The notes under the pieces: model-generated | The model's database searches: none | Seen by the model: the letters and a program-made list of their open reading frames with translations, nothing else | Told to the model about the DNA's origin: nothing | In this document: positions 1 through 10,699 of the stretch, piece by piece | Layout of the letters: every line of letters begins with the position of its first letter | Numbering within the stretch: position 1 is the stretch's first letter | Made by a program: the position numbers and the translations under genes | Source: Iris pallida | Lineage: Eukaryota; Streptophyta; Magnoliopsida; Asparagales; Iridaceae | Direction of reading: 5' to 3' | DNA: 64,000 nt | Assembly: GCA_029216955.1 (NCBI GenBank) | Contig: JANAVB010002199.1 | Coordinates: forward strand, 15,453,956 to 15,517,955

Positions 1-412
1 CTTTTGCTTTGGAGGAATATTCTATTATTTTTGGTGAATATAATTTTATCAAATACATTATCTTGTGTCTTAATAATACCACATAAGAATTACAAATCAT
101 AATAAGAGCAACAGATATGACATCCAAAATATTGATCCCTTCATCAGCAGCACTTTATTAAAGGAGAAAAAAAAAAGTGTGTTGGGAGCGTGCTTCTCAC
201 TTCTCAGTCAGAGAGTAGTTGAAGTGAATTAATAAGATATTTTGATCAAGGTCAAAATTCCAGTCCAAGAGACGAAAGAAGTTGGCTATATAAAATTGAT
301 GGTAGGGACAAGAGAGGTGGGTGCACTGCTTTCCAAGTGTTGAGAGTCTTGAGACCAAGGTAATATTATTACACAAGAGCTGCATTTTTTAGGCTTCTGG
401 TTATATTAATTG

Positions 413-414
<2 letters not shown>
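1..414. other. AT-rich intergenic DNA
   Basis: No gene, RNA gene or recognisable repeat is visible here. The short open frames lack codon bias or known motifs. The stretch ends at the first (TA)n tract. Confidence 0.5.
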
Positions 415-478
<64 letters not shown>

Positions 479-485
479 TTTTTTT
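415..485. repeat. (TA)n followed by T25
   Basis: A (TA)23-type tract at 415-460 runs straight into a pure T run at 461-485. Read on the minus strand, the T run is the poly-A tail of the SINE at 486-640, which appears to have landed in or next to a TA microsatellite. Confidence 0.85.
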
Positions 486-635
486 CTAAAAATCAAACGT
501 CCGTGTCAAAGACACCCAGCCACCGCTTGGCCCGGGAGCCGTGGGCGAACCACCAAGCCGCCCCCGTGGGGGCTCGAACTCAGTCCGATGCCCCGAGTGC
601 CAATGGTCATAACCGGTGGGCTACAAGACCATTGG

Positions 636-640
<5 letters not shown>
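486..640 (-). mobile_element. tRNA-derived SINE with poly-A tail
   Basis: Read on the minus strand this is a 150 bp tRNA-like unit. It has a box A match (TAGCCCACCGG, fitting TRGYNNANNNG), a box B-like AGTTCGAGCCC about 50 bases downstream, a GC-rich body, and then GATTTTTAG followed by about 25 A. Internal pol III boxes plus a poly-A tail are the established signature of tRNA-derived SINEs. It differs from the (TA)n-tailed tRNA-like family found elsewhere in the window. No clear target duplication is visible because the flanks are (TA)n. Confidence 0.7.

Positions 641-691
<51 letters not shown>
637..691. repeat. (TA)n microsatellite
   Basis: An uninterrupted TA tract separates the poly-A-tailed SINE from the first (TA)n-associated tRNA-like unit. 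Confidence 0.9.
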
Positions 692-694
<3 letters not shown>

Positions 695-796
695 AAATGA
701 CCTCTAGCCTAGTGGTTAAGAGAGATGCATGCGGCCCAAGTAGTCGGAAGTTCGAGCCCCAGTGGAGGCGAGTTCGCCACGTACCCATTGCTTCAA
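692..796 (+). mobile_element. (TA)n-associated tRNA-like SINE, copy 1
   Basis: About 105 bp. Box A is TAGCCTAGTGG at 705 (full match to TRGYNNANNNG), and a box B-like AGTTCGAGCCCC lies at about 749-760, the spacing of a tRNA gene. The body ends ...CCATTGCTTCAA and passes directly into (TA)n, with (TA)n also on the 5' side. The same unit recurs at 2960-3067, 3749-3852, 26385-26497, 31998-32085 and 32161-32261, always between TA tracts. I infer a short pol III-transcribed SINE with a TA-repeat tail. I do not recognise a named family. Confidence 0.7.
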
Positions 797-818
797 TATA
801 TATATATATATATATATA

Positions 819-876
<58 letters not shown>
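797..876. repeat. (TA)n-(TG)n compound microsatellite
   Basis: TA repeats with one register break at 797-835 continue as about 20 TG dinucleotides at 836-876. This is the 3' tail region of the tRNA-like copy 1. Confidence 0.9.
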
Positions 877-877
<1 letters not shown>

Positions 878-929
878 GCAATAAGAAATATTCTTACAAA
901 TATTATGATGGACTTATTCTATTTGCTTC

Positions 930-1106
930 TAGGAGGGAACATTATTCAATTTTGGACCGAAAATCTAATCGAACTGAACATAATAAAAGATTCGGTTTAA
1001 TTTTTAAAAAAAATCGATTTTGTAAATACTAAATTTTTTTATTTGATTTTGGTTTCAGTATTGAATTTCGATGCAAAACCAAAAAACGAATGAATATATA
1101 TATATG
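930..1106 (+). mobile_element. Decayed fragment of the AGGGGTG hAT-like MITE family
   Basis: The start (TAGGAGGGAACATTATTC) and the following 'ttttggaccgaaaat' match the first 180 bases of the intact element at 9001-9562, including the CCGAA-rich stretch and the TACTAAATTTTTTT run. No right end or target duplication is visible, so this is a 5' fragment. Confidence 0.5.
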
Positions 1107-1186
1107 CTATTAGCCATCAATCCTAAAATTTAGTGCTATTTAATAATATTTCTATATATCGGTAAGATGTGAGAGGTTGAACACGA

Positions 1187-1247
1187 GCACTAGTGGTCTA
1201 GTGGTAGAATAGTACCCTGGACCCGGGTTCGATTCCCGGCTGGTGCA
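1187..1247 (+). pseudogene. tRNA-Gly-like gene lacking the anticodon arm
   Basis: The 61-nt sequence has a pairable acceptor stem (GCACTAG with CTGGTGC, one U:G pair), a D-arm with box A (TGGTCTAGTGG), and a T-arm with perfect box B (GGTTCGATTCC). It matches plant nuclear tRNA-Gly throughout, except that about 10 nt covering most of the anticodon stem-loop are absent between CCCTG and GACCCGGG. A tRNA without an anticodon cannot decode, so I call it a pseudogene. Both internal pol III promoter boxes remain, so it might still be transcribed. It could instead be the seed of a SINE, but no tail follows. Confidence 0.8.
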
Positions 1248-1935
1248 AATTTTTTTAGACTACTTTGAAAGTCGTGTAACTGGTGGGACCAGGCGAGGAG
1301 ACAAGACAATGCCTGTCCCCCGCATTTATCGGGCAATATTGGAATGGGACCCACCGTTTTCCCTCCACTCCTCGTGGTCGTGTGGGGGCGGGACAGACTG
1401 ACTCTGACTGACTGACTGACACGGTAATCTTCATTCACTTGTCTTTTCATTATTTTCCCGCCTTCATTCGCCTTCTGTTTCTGTACTTGAAATTTAGGCT
1501 TTGGTATCCGCAAACCAAATATATAATTATATATACTAGTTACATATACGTATTTTACACTTTATACATAATTTAGTTAGAATATTAAAACGTCAGTTAT
1601 CGTCTTTTTATACTTTTTCAGGTGATTATTTATGTATGTATATATTTTTTTTACAATGTCAAATGATTCAAAGTACAAATTTTGTCCTTTTTCTAGTTTT
1701 CTATTAAGAAAAATAATTTTTGGAAAAAGGTAAGGATAATTTTTTTTACCATTGAAACATGAAAAGTTGTATAAAGAAAGGAAACTTGTATGTAAACTTT
1801 ATTGCTTTGACTCTTAAACATAAATGACATGCAAGTTGATATAATAATATCATATTTATAAAATATTCAATGGTATTTTAGGAATTCAAAAGTTTCACCA
1901 TAAAGTTTTTCTATTATATAGTAAAATAGATTTAC
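1248..1935. other. Intergenic DNA without recognisable genes
   Basis: A moderately GC-rich stretch to about 1500, containing a short TGACTGAC repeat, gives way to AT-rich DNA. The minus-strand open frame at 1190-1513 overlaps the tRNA-like gene and has no recognisable domain. Confidence 0.5.
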
Positions 1936-1975
1936 CATGTGGTATGTTAGCTTAACTGATTGGTATGAAGGAGGG

Positions 1976-2092
1976 TTTTTTTCTTTTTTTTTGAAGTGTC
2001 TTTTTTTTCGGCTTGGCAAATATAAGGAAGGATTCGAACCTCTATCTTTCGTGTCGGAGGCCCATTGCTATCACTATGCCACAACCCATGGA
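1976..2092 (-). mobile_element. tRNA-derived SINE fragment with A-rich tail
   Basis: On the minus strand a near box A (TGGCATAGTGA) is followed about 40 bases later by a perfect box B (GGTTCGAATCC). The sequence then continues into AAAAAAAAGACACTTC and AAAAAAAAAGAAAAAAA. Box spacing and A-rich tail fit a tRNA-derived SINE inserted in minus orientation. It is not closely similar to the SINE at 486-640 or to the (TA)n-associated family. Confidence 0.6.
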
Positions 2093-2299
2093 CGACGGAG
2101 GATTTTATTAGTGGACAAGATTCCTTCACCTGCGCCTTTATCCAGCGAATAGAGCACATTTAATTATTGTTATCTAAGTTGTTCGATCAAGGAAGGTGAC
2201 AAAGAGCGTTCAGAAGTTCCTTAGAACTTGTTGGTTTGTAGAAGAGAACCGATGTCCAATTTCGTGTTGAGTAACAATGATTTTGATCATCAAGTAGGC

Positions 2300-2490
2300 G
2301 ATGATGCATATTTATTAGCAATCTGTACAACATTTTTTACTGCTTTCTTGTTCAGCAGATATATCATTCTATTTTAGCGGTGTTCACCGTTGTCTATTTC
2401 TATAACAAGTAAGACTTGCTAATTTTCCAATTTTTTGGCCGAGTCTTTTATAGACTTGTACGAAATTTTAAAGGAAAATTCAACAACAGA
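2300..2490. repeat. Dispersed repeat shared with 60690-60860
   Basis: The block around TTTTAGCGGTGTTCACCG, followed by an AAGTNAGA..TTGCTAATTTT stretch and AGACTTGTACGAA, is recognisably homologous to the block near 60750. Both contain a short dyad (AGCGGTG..CACCG). Type of element unknown. Confidence 0.4.
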
Positions 2491-2886
2491 AACTAACGGT
2501 TCCTTAGTTGTGCATATGATTTGTCATGTTGTTCTCGAGTCAGGTCGGTTTTACATATTGGCACTTGTTATACAAGTGACCTACCTAGGATTTGTCTTGG
2601 GAGTTCAATGTTTATGTACGGATGTTGGACAACCAACAATTGATTGCAAAATACAAAAATGGAACAAAATTGATGAAGTGAGATTGGTTTTAAAGAATCT
2701 TCATCGTTTAATCATTGGATTATTGGGAAATAGTTTTCCAATTTATTATATATTATTTTTCTTCTTCCTAACCGTTTCTATTGTCTTCAACATTTTGATT
2801 TGCATTTGAAATGACAGGCTTCCAACCATCCAGGATGGTCTCGAATTCAATATTCATGTTGCCGTGCCTCACAGTACAACTAGTTC

Positions 2887-2959
<73 letters not shown>
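2887..2959. repeat. (TA)n microsatellite
   Basis: A pure TA tract lying at the 3' (tail) side of the minus-strand tRNA-like copy 2. Confidence 0.9.
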
Positions 2960-2963
<4 letters not shown>

Positions 2964-3067
2964 AAGCGATGGGTAATTGTGGCGAACTGACCTCCACTGG
3001 GGGCTCGAACTCCGGACGACTTGGGCCGCATGCATCTCTCTTAACCACTAGGTTAGAGGTCATTTGC
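2960..3067 (-). mobile_element. (TA)n-associated tRNA-like SINE, copy 2, with target duplication
   Basis: Minus-strand copy of the tRNA-like unit: box A TAACCTAGTGG and box B GTTCGAGCCCC, ending ..CCATCGCTTCAAA into (TA)n. The nine bases CTAGTTCAT occur at 2880-2888, before the TA tail, and again at 3068-3076, immediately upstream of the element's 5' end. That is what a target-site duplication around a (TA)n-tailed retroposon would look like. This is the best direct evidence in the window that the family moves by retroposition. Confidence 0.7.
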
Positions 3068-3074
3068 CTAGTTC

Positions 3075-3075
<1 letters not shown>

Positions 3076-3143
<68 letters not shown>
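3076..3143. repeat. (TA)n microsatellite
   Basis: A TA tract that follows the second CTAGTTCAT copy. It may be the original microsatellite next to the target site. Confidence 0.9.
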
Positions 3144-3144
<1 letters not shown>

Positions 3145-3145
<1 letters not shown>

Positions 3146-3483
3146 GGTGGATCACCAAGTGGCCCGTTCATGTATAAGGTGGCATACAACCAAGTCCGAG
3201 AGGTTGCTCCTTCATGGGATCTTGCTGAGATCATATGGGTTAAAGGTAGTGCTAAAAATATCAAAATGTGTTTGTACATGCTATTGATGGGGTGCTTGCT
3301 TACGATCGTTCGACTTCTCCAGTTTGGGGTGCATGTTGACAGCCAAGTGTGCACTTTATGTGGACAAGCCAACGAATCCATGGCCCACTTATATTTCATA
3401 TGGGGGGTGCAGATAATTAAACTCCAGTTACCATCCCAGGCGATTTCGGAAAATTGGTTGGATACAGTGATTAGAGACATTTA
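3145..3483 (+). pseudogene. LINE fragment: RT-associated zinc-binding (zf-RVT) domain
   Basis: The open frame reads [14 protein letters not shown], then W..AEIIW (the family's 'IW..' block), then a C-LC pair ([17 protein letters not shown]) with the conserved E-S-x-x-H-L-x-F pattern. This is the layout of the zinc-binding domain at the C-terminus of plant non-LTR retrotransposon polymerases. No RT or endonuclease domain is present and the frame runs in from a TA microsatellite, so it is a truncated, non-functional piece. Confidence 0.6.
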
Positions 3484-3688
3484 GGTCGGAAAAATCAAGG
3501 GACTTAGTGGTATCGAGAAGCTAGGATTCGACTGACGGCTGTATATATGGCTGGAAACAATTTTTTTGTATTTTTGATAGTACTCAGACTCTGATGATTG
3601 ATGTTATTCATAATATTGAATATGATGTGATGTATTTGGGATTATAATGTAGGGCAGACAGTCTTGCTTGAGATGTAATGAGTTTCTT

Positions 3689-3695
<7 letters not shown>

Positions 3696-3748
<53 letters not shown>
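3696..3748. repeat. (TA)n microsatellite
   Basis: Pure TA tract on the tail side of tRNA-like copy 3. Confidence 0.9.
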
Positions 3749-3752
<4 letters not shown>

Positions 3753-3850
3753 AAGCAATGGTTAATTGTGACGAACTCGTCTCTGCTGGGGCTCGAACTC
3801 CGACCACTTGGACCACATGCATCTCTCTAACCACTAGGCTAGAGGTCATT

Positions 3851-3852
<2 letters not shown>
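3749..3852 (-). mobile_element. (TA)n-associated tRNA-like SINE, copy 3
   Basis: Minus-strand copy: box A TAGCCTAGTGG and box B GTTCGAGCCCC, ending ..TTGCTTCAAAA into (TA)n. It has a few changes compared with copies 1 and 2 and lacks one base in the run before GAGAGATGCATG. (TA)n flanks it on both sides. Confidence 0.7.

Positions 3853-3932
<80 letters not shown>
3853..3932. repeat. (TA)n microsatellite
   Basis: A long TA tract of about 40 units. Confidence 0.9.
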
Positions 3933-3935
<3 letters not shown>

Positions 3936-3949
3936 TAAAATTGTTTTTT

Positions 3950-4097
3950 GTCCAACAATTCTGTGAAAGTCAGAGTACACCTGCAAATTATCAATATTAT
4001 AATGATGTGATGTACATGTGTTTATAAATCCTTTAGAATATTCAATGTTCAACAATTCAGTGAAAGTCAGATTACACCTGCAAATTATCTATATTAA
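3950..4097 (+). repeat. Short direct repeat, two copies about 99 bp apart
   Basis: The 47-base segment beginning CAACAATTCTGTGAAAGTCA at 3952 recurs at about 4050 with few mismatches. No element ends are visible. Confidence 0.6.
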
Positions 4098-4252
4098 AGG
4101 GTTTGGACATTGAACAAGAGAGCTACGAGCTATCTCACCTGACATAATGTGGCTTAGTGACCTTTTCTTTTTTCTACATCTTGGATGATCTTAGAGATCA
4201 AAAGAATGGCATAACCTTATGTCTTGACTATCTCTTTGCAACATAATATATA

Positions 4253-4532
4253 AGCGGATCAAAAGCCCCCCTTAGAAAGTCCCCTAAAAACTCCCTCACT
4301 CTAATTCGTAATTTAATGTTAATATTAATGTTAATATTAAGTTTAATGTTAATATTAACATTAAATACTAAAATTAACATTAAATTTAACATTAAAATTA
4401 ATATTAACATTAACATTATTATTAACATTAACATTAATATAAAAATAAAAAAAATTAATATTAACATTAATATTACGGATTAGAGTGAGGGAGGTTTTTA
4501 GGAAGTTTTCTAAGAAGAACTTTTGATCCGCT
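4253..4532. mobile_element. Micron-like MITE flanked by TA repeat, copy 1
   Basis: The ends are long inverted repeats: AGCGGATCAAAAG at 4253 and CTTTTGATCCGCT ending at 4532. Pairing continues inward for about 70 bases (CTCCCTCACTCTAAT..). The middle is low-complexity TTAATATTAACATTAA. The right end abuts a long (TA)n tract and the left abuts TATATA. A MITE class flanked by TA microsatellites (Micron) is known from rice, and the arrangement here is similar. A second copy lies at 26079-26331. Non-coding. Confidence 0.75.

Positions 4533-5469
<937 letters not shown>

Positions 5470-5543
<74 letters not shown>
5470..5543. repeat. (TA)n microsatellite
   Basis: A TA tract of about 37 units. No tRNA-like unit adjoins it. 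Confidence 0.9.
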
Positions 5544-5545
<2 letters not shown>

Positions 5546-6236
5546 TCAGTCTATGTGAGTATCTACCTTGTGAAAAATAGTCACTTCGTTAACCCAACAA
5601 GCATGAATGATTAATATTGTTTAAAATTAATAATTACAAAGTAGAAAACAATATAGCACATGACAATGTTAGAACAAATATGTAAACATAGTTAGTGAAT
5701 GACCCTTGTGGTTACTGGGAGAGGCATAATATCCTGGCGGGATGGCAGAATATCAGTTGATCGAGCCACGAGGGCATATTATTCCTTCCATTTATAAATA
5801 TGGTAGGAGTTGGAGGGTGGATCCAAAAAAACGTACAATGTAACGGGCACAAGGTTCTGTACGAAAAGCCGGACATCTCATATATATATATATATATCTT
5901 GGTCATTTTTCCCACATGAACTGTAGCACACAATCTAAGACTACATATTTATAAGACAACAAGACTATAACAAATCAACATTTTACCCTTGACTATACCA
6001 GGTTGTTCTTATCTAGTCAAGTACATGTGCATGCAATAGTCTTCCCCAAGAACAAAGAGAGGACAATTTCACAATATCAAAGTGCTTGGAAATTGGAATA
6101 TATCCTTGAAATCCTTTCAGATGAAATATGTTTGATAATGAATATTCATAGTACTGCTAATAGGTAAGTTCATCATTGATATAATAGTAAGAACTATGAT
6201 ATACACATATATGCAAGGTGGTTGATTATGAGTTAA
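5544..6236. other. Intergenic DNA, no recognisable gene
   Basis: AT-rich with a short TA run at 5880-5897. Nothing supports a gene. Confidence 0.5.
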
Positions 6237-6585
6237 GAAAACTACTACTACAACAATCAACAAATCCTTTATTCCAAAGTTTTGGGTCGGCATTTTGTTT
6301 CCATTCGGTTCTATTAAGGGCTACAATCTATAACGCTAATCATTCTTTAACAGTACTTCGTACCCATATTTCTATAGGTATCTCTAGTTTTACTAGTTCC
6401 TTTACCTACTATGTTATCGTTCTTCCTTATGAGAAGATATTGGTCTATGTTGCACGTGTCCAGAATACCTATGTTGATTCTCTTAGTGTTACCTCTAACT
6501 TCCTACAATACACTTGTTCCTTATCATATCCTTTAATATATTGTCGCTCATTTATTGTAGCATTTTTGTTTCGGATACACTAACT
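6237..6585 (+). mobile_element. Probable RTE-type LINE 3' end remnant
   Basis: An ACTACTACTACAACAA leader is followed by CCTTTATTCCAAAGTTTTGG and GGTCGGC, then CATTCGGTTCTATTAAGGGC and, further on, GCACGTGTCCAGAATACC. This order matches the conserved 3' region of plant RTE-type LINEs, which typically reads 'AAAGCCTTAGTCCC..GGGGTCGGCT..GAGGGCTA..GCACATGCCCAAACCACC'. The match is to a heavily mutated copy, and the open frame across it is incidental. Confidence 0.45.
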
Positions 6586-7100
6586 TTTGGACTGAATCTG
6601 AGCTAAGAGAACCAATATCTGAATCGGCAATAATGAAGATGAGTTAAACATCCTTATTTAATCAATGCGTTCTTTTCTCTCTCCGTCAGAGATTAAAACT
6701 ATATATATATATAGGTGAATGAGCAAAGTATTTCTCAATCTAAGTCCCTTAATGAAGGCTGCAGCATGACCTGGTCATGGTTCGCCTCTAAACTTCTCTT
6801 ATTGTTTCCATCACTCTCAATACTACTTTCGTATCATTCAGAGAGATTTCAGTATTGGTTTTTTTTTTCAAAGGAAGACAACGAATTGTGACTTCGTCAA
6901 AGTCAAAAGATTGTGTTCAAAAAATTATTAAGCCTTGTCCACGATCATATATGAACAATGACTAATTTGGCATAAGAGCCCGGACTAAGCATTTTTCAAA
7001 GAGAAACAAAAATATAGTATGCGGAACCTCCACATATTTGATACTAGAAACAACCAACATTGGATAAACAAAACCACAAGCCTTGATCACTTACATGGAT
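6586..7100. other. Intergenic DNA, no recognisable gene
   Basis: AT-rich sequence without recognisable coding or repeat structure. Confidence 0.4.
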
Positions 7101-7335
7101 GATCTTTAACGCATCCGTGTTCATATTAAAGATCCTACCTCCAATTTGGTTTCATATGCCAGCTTCATTGCATATGTCCAAACCACCTCAGACGATCTGA
7201 ATATTCTATTCACAATTGAAAAAAAATCTTTAATTTGTCTGAATTCTCGCATTTCTTATCCAATCTTTTACTGTGGGAATCGCCATCGAGCCCCAGTTGT
7301 TCAAACATTGATATTCAACTTAAGACTAGAAGATG
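7101..7335 (+). mobile_element. Second RTE-like LINE 3' fragment
   Basis: Contains GCATATGTCCAAACCACCTC followed by AGACGATCTG, close to the 'GCACATGCCCAAACCACCT..AGACG' core of RTE 3' ends. It may be the displaced continuation of the 6237-6585 fragment or a separate insertion. Confidence 0.4.
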
Positions 7336-8691
7336 ATTAATATACCTAAAAAAGTGGAGTCCCTATATATATAATGTTTGTAAATTGCGAGGAAACTACT
7401 TGTGAGTTGTATAATTGAATGGAAATGTACTTCCCCCCCGTTTGGAACTATGCCTCTCTAAGTTCAAAATATAAAGGGTCCATCAGGATGTGTCATGAAG
7501 TAACCTTGAAAAGACAGAAAATTGTTAAGAGGAGAGAGCACCTAAAATTTGCAAATAATTTAAGGGTAGTACTAACTTCTGATGAATATTTGTGAATTAT
7601 AAAATCATGACTAGAGGAGAGTTGACATACCATTAAACACCATGTGACAAGGAGAAATCATAAAAAATTATCATAAGAAGGAGGTAGTTAACTAACATTT
7701 TTTTAAACAAATTCAATGATGTGTTGTATTTGTATAAGTTATTTGCCTAAGATGATGTTGACCACATTTTAGTACTTTGTGGGGATATAGTTAAACAAAA
7801 TACTGAACCACTTTCCTGACATTGACAATTTAAATTTAAGGAGTATCGGATATTATAAGATTGATGCAGGAACTCGAGTTCATATTTTTTAGATATCCGG
7901 CGTAACGCACGAGACTTTATGCCATATGGGCCCACTATCCACAATTTCACACACACTCCCGAACCTCCTCCGCGGTTCGATCCCGATCGAGATCGTCCGC
8001 CTAGCCAAAATGTTATACCTCTCCTCGCTGACCACAAGTGCGAGCTGAGTTCGGTAGTTCAATTTATTATTTGAAGTAAAAGAAGCTTGTGAAGCATGAA
8101 TACACAAGATTATTAGGCAAGATGACTCCCATCAGAAGAACATAGATCAATGAATTGAGTATTTACATCCTAATCCCAATATTGAATGTGGAGTAATTGA
8201 GATATTAAGTGATTATGTGTTGTTAGATGCACAAAAATATTTATGACAGAGAGAAGACATACCTCTTCTTCCTCTTTAAATGTAAATAAAATGATACATT
8301 TCCAATCAAATTATTAGAATTTCGGTTTACTCTACCACTGATATGACCGAACATTTCTTATTACAATGTCAAATTATTGGACGACAGAACCCATTTGTCA
8401 TTTTATGTATGCACACTAGAAGATTGTATGAACTCCGAAGAATTCCAGTTTCTCGTTGGGGTTCTGGTGGTATAAGTCACTAACTTTACCAATCTATATT
8501 TTTGACCCTTTAATTAGATCTTGGTGTGAATAATATATTAAGGGATTATGAGGAAGTCTAGTTTATAAGCTATTTGATGTCCTATCCAAATTTTGCATGG
8601 AACCCAGTTACGACTATGAGTCTATGATTTTAGTGGAGGTGTATCGAGCCTAGAGTTTTTATCTTATCGTCCTCTAGAATGATACTTCATG
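7336..8691. other. Intergenic DNA, no recognisable gene
   Basis: Mostly AT-rich. The more GC-rich patch at 7895-8040 gives small minus-strand open frames without recognisable domains. A GGTTCGATCCCG at 7973 resembles a pol III box B, but no box A is placed to match it. Confidence 0.4.
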
Positions 8692-8785
8692 TTGGGGTTA
8701 GTCCATTTAATAATATGATTCCACTCATTCCATACTAGGACAAACCCCAAGCATGTTTCTATTTCAATATTTGGTTTATCATTTA

Positions 8786-9185
8786 GAGCATCTCCAACCC
8801 TATTGTCTCGTTAAGTGTTGTGAGTCTTAGGTGGCTCCTATGTGGCATGAGCCACAAGACAATATCTTGTTTATGTGGCAAAATTATATCTCAAAAGACA
8901 ATGAGATAGAAAAACTCTCTCCAATGCAAAAGTATTGAGGAGACAATAAAAAGTATTTTTTCCAACTTCCAAGACAACTTTTAAGACAACTACTCATCTT
9001 TAGGGGTGAGCATTATTCGGTTTTGGACCGAAAATTGAACCGAACCGAACCGAATAAGAGGTTCGGTTCGGTTTTAAAAAAATTCGGTTCGGTTTCGGTT
9101 TTGAAAATACTAAATTTTTTTTATCCGGTTTCGGTTTCGGTTTTGGGTTTCGGTTTCGGTCCAAAACCGAAAACCGAATAAGAAA

Positions 9186-9248
<63 letters not shown>

Positions 9249-9804
9249 TGTGTGTGTGTGTGTGTGTTTAATATATATATAAGTATTAATATATATAGGT
9301 ACATACTAAATATATATAGGTATATACTAAATATGTCTATGTATATTTAGTTACTATATATATTAACAAAAAAACATCAAAAAATCAAAAAAATATGAAT
9401 AAACCGAATAAACCGAAAACCGAACCGATTCAATTCGGTTCGGTTTGATTCGGTTTTGGGCCAATTCGGTTCGGTTTCGGTTTTGCTTATTCGGTTTCGG
9501 TCCAATTCGATTTTGGATTATTCGGTTCGGTTTAAACCGAATAAACCGAATGCTCACCCCTACTCATCTTCTTTCTTTTTTCTAATATTTTTTTATTCAT
9601 AATTGATGACATGAAAGAGAAGACATTGTCAAGTGCATTGTCTAGAACAAGACAATCAACTTCACAATGCCTTCTTTAATTTTTGCCACATAAGCTTCAC
9701 AATTGACTTGACAATTGCATTGGAGAAGAACTTTTGAATAAAATTTTGTCATTCCTATGTGGCATTAACTTTTTTTCAAAGTCACAATAGGGTTGGAGAT
9801 GCTC
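8786..9804. mobile_element. PIF/Harbinger (Tourist-like) MITE, interrupted
   Basis: Terminal inverted repeats GAGCATCTCCAACCCTATTG at 8786 and the complement CAATAGGGTTGGAGATGCTC ending at 9804 are perfect over at least 20 bases. A TTA target duplication lies at 8783-8785 and 9805-9807, the established signature of PIF/Harbinger elements. It has no coding capacity. A second MITE (9001-9562 plus an 8-bp duplication) sits inside, leaving about 449 bp of its own. The sites at 11540 and 58915 are related sequences without the insertion. Confidence 0.85.
9001..9562. mobile_element. hAT-like MITE, AGGGGTG family, copy 1
   Basis: Perfect 13-bp terminal inverted repeats, TAGGGGTGAGCAT at 9001 and ATGCTCACCCCTA ending at 9562. 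A perfect 8-bp target duplication CTCATCTT lies at 8993-9000 and 9563-9570, typical of the hAT superfamily. The interior is made of CCGAA/TTCGG-type short repeats on both arms around a (TA)n-(TG)n tract at 9189-9267, so the element can fold into a long hairpin. No transposase. The minus-strand open frame at 9363-9557 merely translates the short repeats. Confidence 0.85.
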
Positions 9805-10187
9805 TTATACATATGGTGTGCTAGAGCAAGTTGTAAGTGTACAAGGGGATTTTGCAAATGGGCAAGGATATACTCTTAATTATCACCATTTATTTTATTT
9901 ATCCCTTCGAGCCCAGGATCCATACTCTAACGGGAAGAACCGTACTCTAACATAGACGATGAACTTTATGATTTTAATGACATGACTTCCAAACTACTTC
10001 AGGAGCTACTATGACTGCGATATGTCAAGTTTCCAAATACCAAGATGTGACGCTCGGAGTTTTCTTGATCTAGAAAGCAACAAGACCATTGAGTCTGAGA
10101 TGCTGAATTCTTCAAGAATAAGTCTACTAGAGACAAGTACAACTAAAAATACCAAATAGTTGAAACTCTGAAGGTAATAATTACACT

Positions 10188-10645
10188 GGAGGATGCCATT
10201 ACAGAACCAGAACTCAATGAAATGGCGAAGACTAGATATGTTATTTTTTGGAAGAAGACAATCAACGATGAGATTGACTCTATAACATCCAATAATACTT
10301 GGATTGACTCTATAAGTTGAAGAAGCATTTCTCACTTTTTCGATGGAGTCTGAGTTTTATGCACTAACATGAGCAGATGAGACATAATAGCTTCGGGAAC
10401 TCATATATGGTCTCCCTCCGATTATCAGCTTTCGACTATTCTGATCTACTATGGCATCTACGTGATGACATTAATGGCATCGAAAGCATTCTTCAATATA
10501 AAAAAGGAGGACAGTGAGACTACGACACACAACATTGAATGAGTGCAACTCAGATGGTGTCATTGAAGTTACCAATGTGCGGAGCCAGAAAAATCTTGCG
10601 AACCCTTTCATAACCAAGGTCCCCAAGCTCCAGTTTGTCGAGGAC
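10188..10645 (+). pseudogene. Copia pol remnant: RT start and RNase H
   Basis: Translation near 10210-10310 gives a Copia RT-start-like block (MAKTRYVIFWKKTINDEIDS, then ITSNNTW), comparable to the family pattern W..A...E..S...N.TW. From about 10340 it continues ESEFYALT and ADET.., then NECNSDGVIEVTNVRSQKNL near 10540-10600, comparable to the RNase H core and tail. The whole catalytic RT between the two blocks is missing, and stop codons and frame changes are present. This is the decayed coding part of Copia element C. Confidence 0.6.
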
Positions 10646-10699
10646 ACAACATAAAAATGAGATTGAAGGAGATTTGATGTACTGTTTATATTACTCTGC

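Noticed and set aside
2435..2809. A 124-codon plus-strand frame with hydrophobic stretches
   Set aside because: It begins at a non-ATG codon, lacks recognised domains and overlaps a dispersed repeat. Hydrophobicity follows from AT-rich codons.
2864..3484. A 206-codon plus-strand frame full of IYIYIY
   Set aside because: Most of it translates (TA)n and the antisense of a tRNA-like SINE. Only the last third is meaningful (LINE zf-RVT fragment). Other IYIYIY frames in the window were dropped for the same reason.
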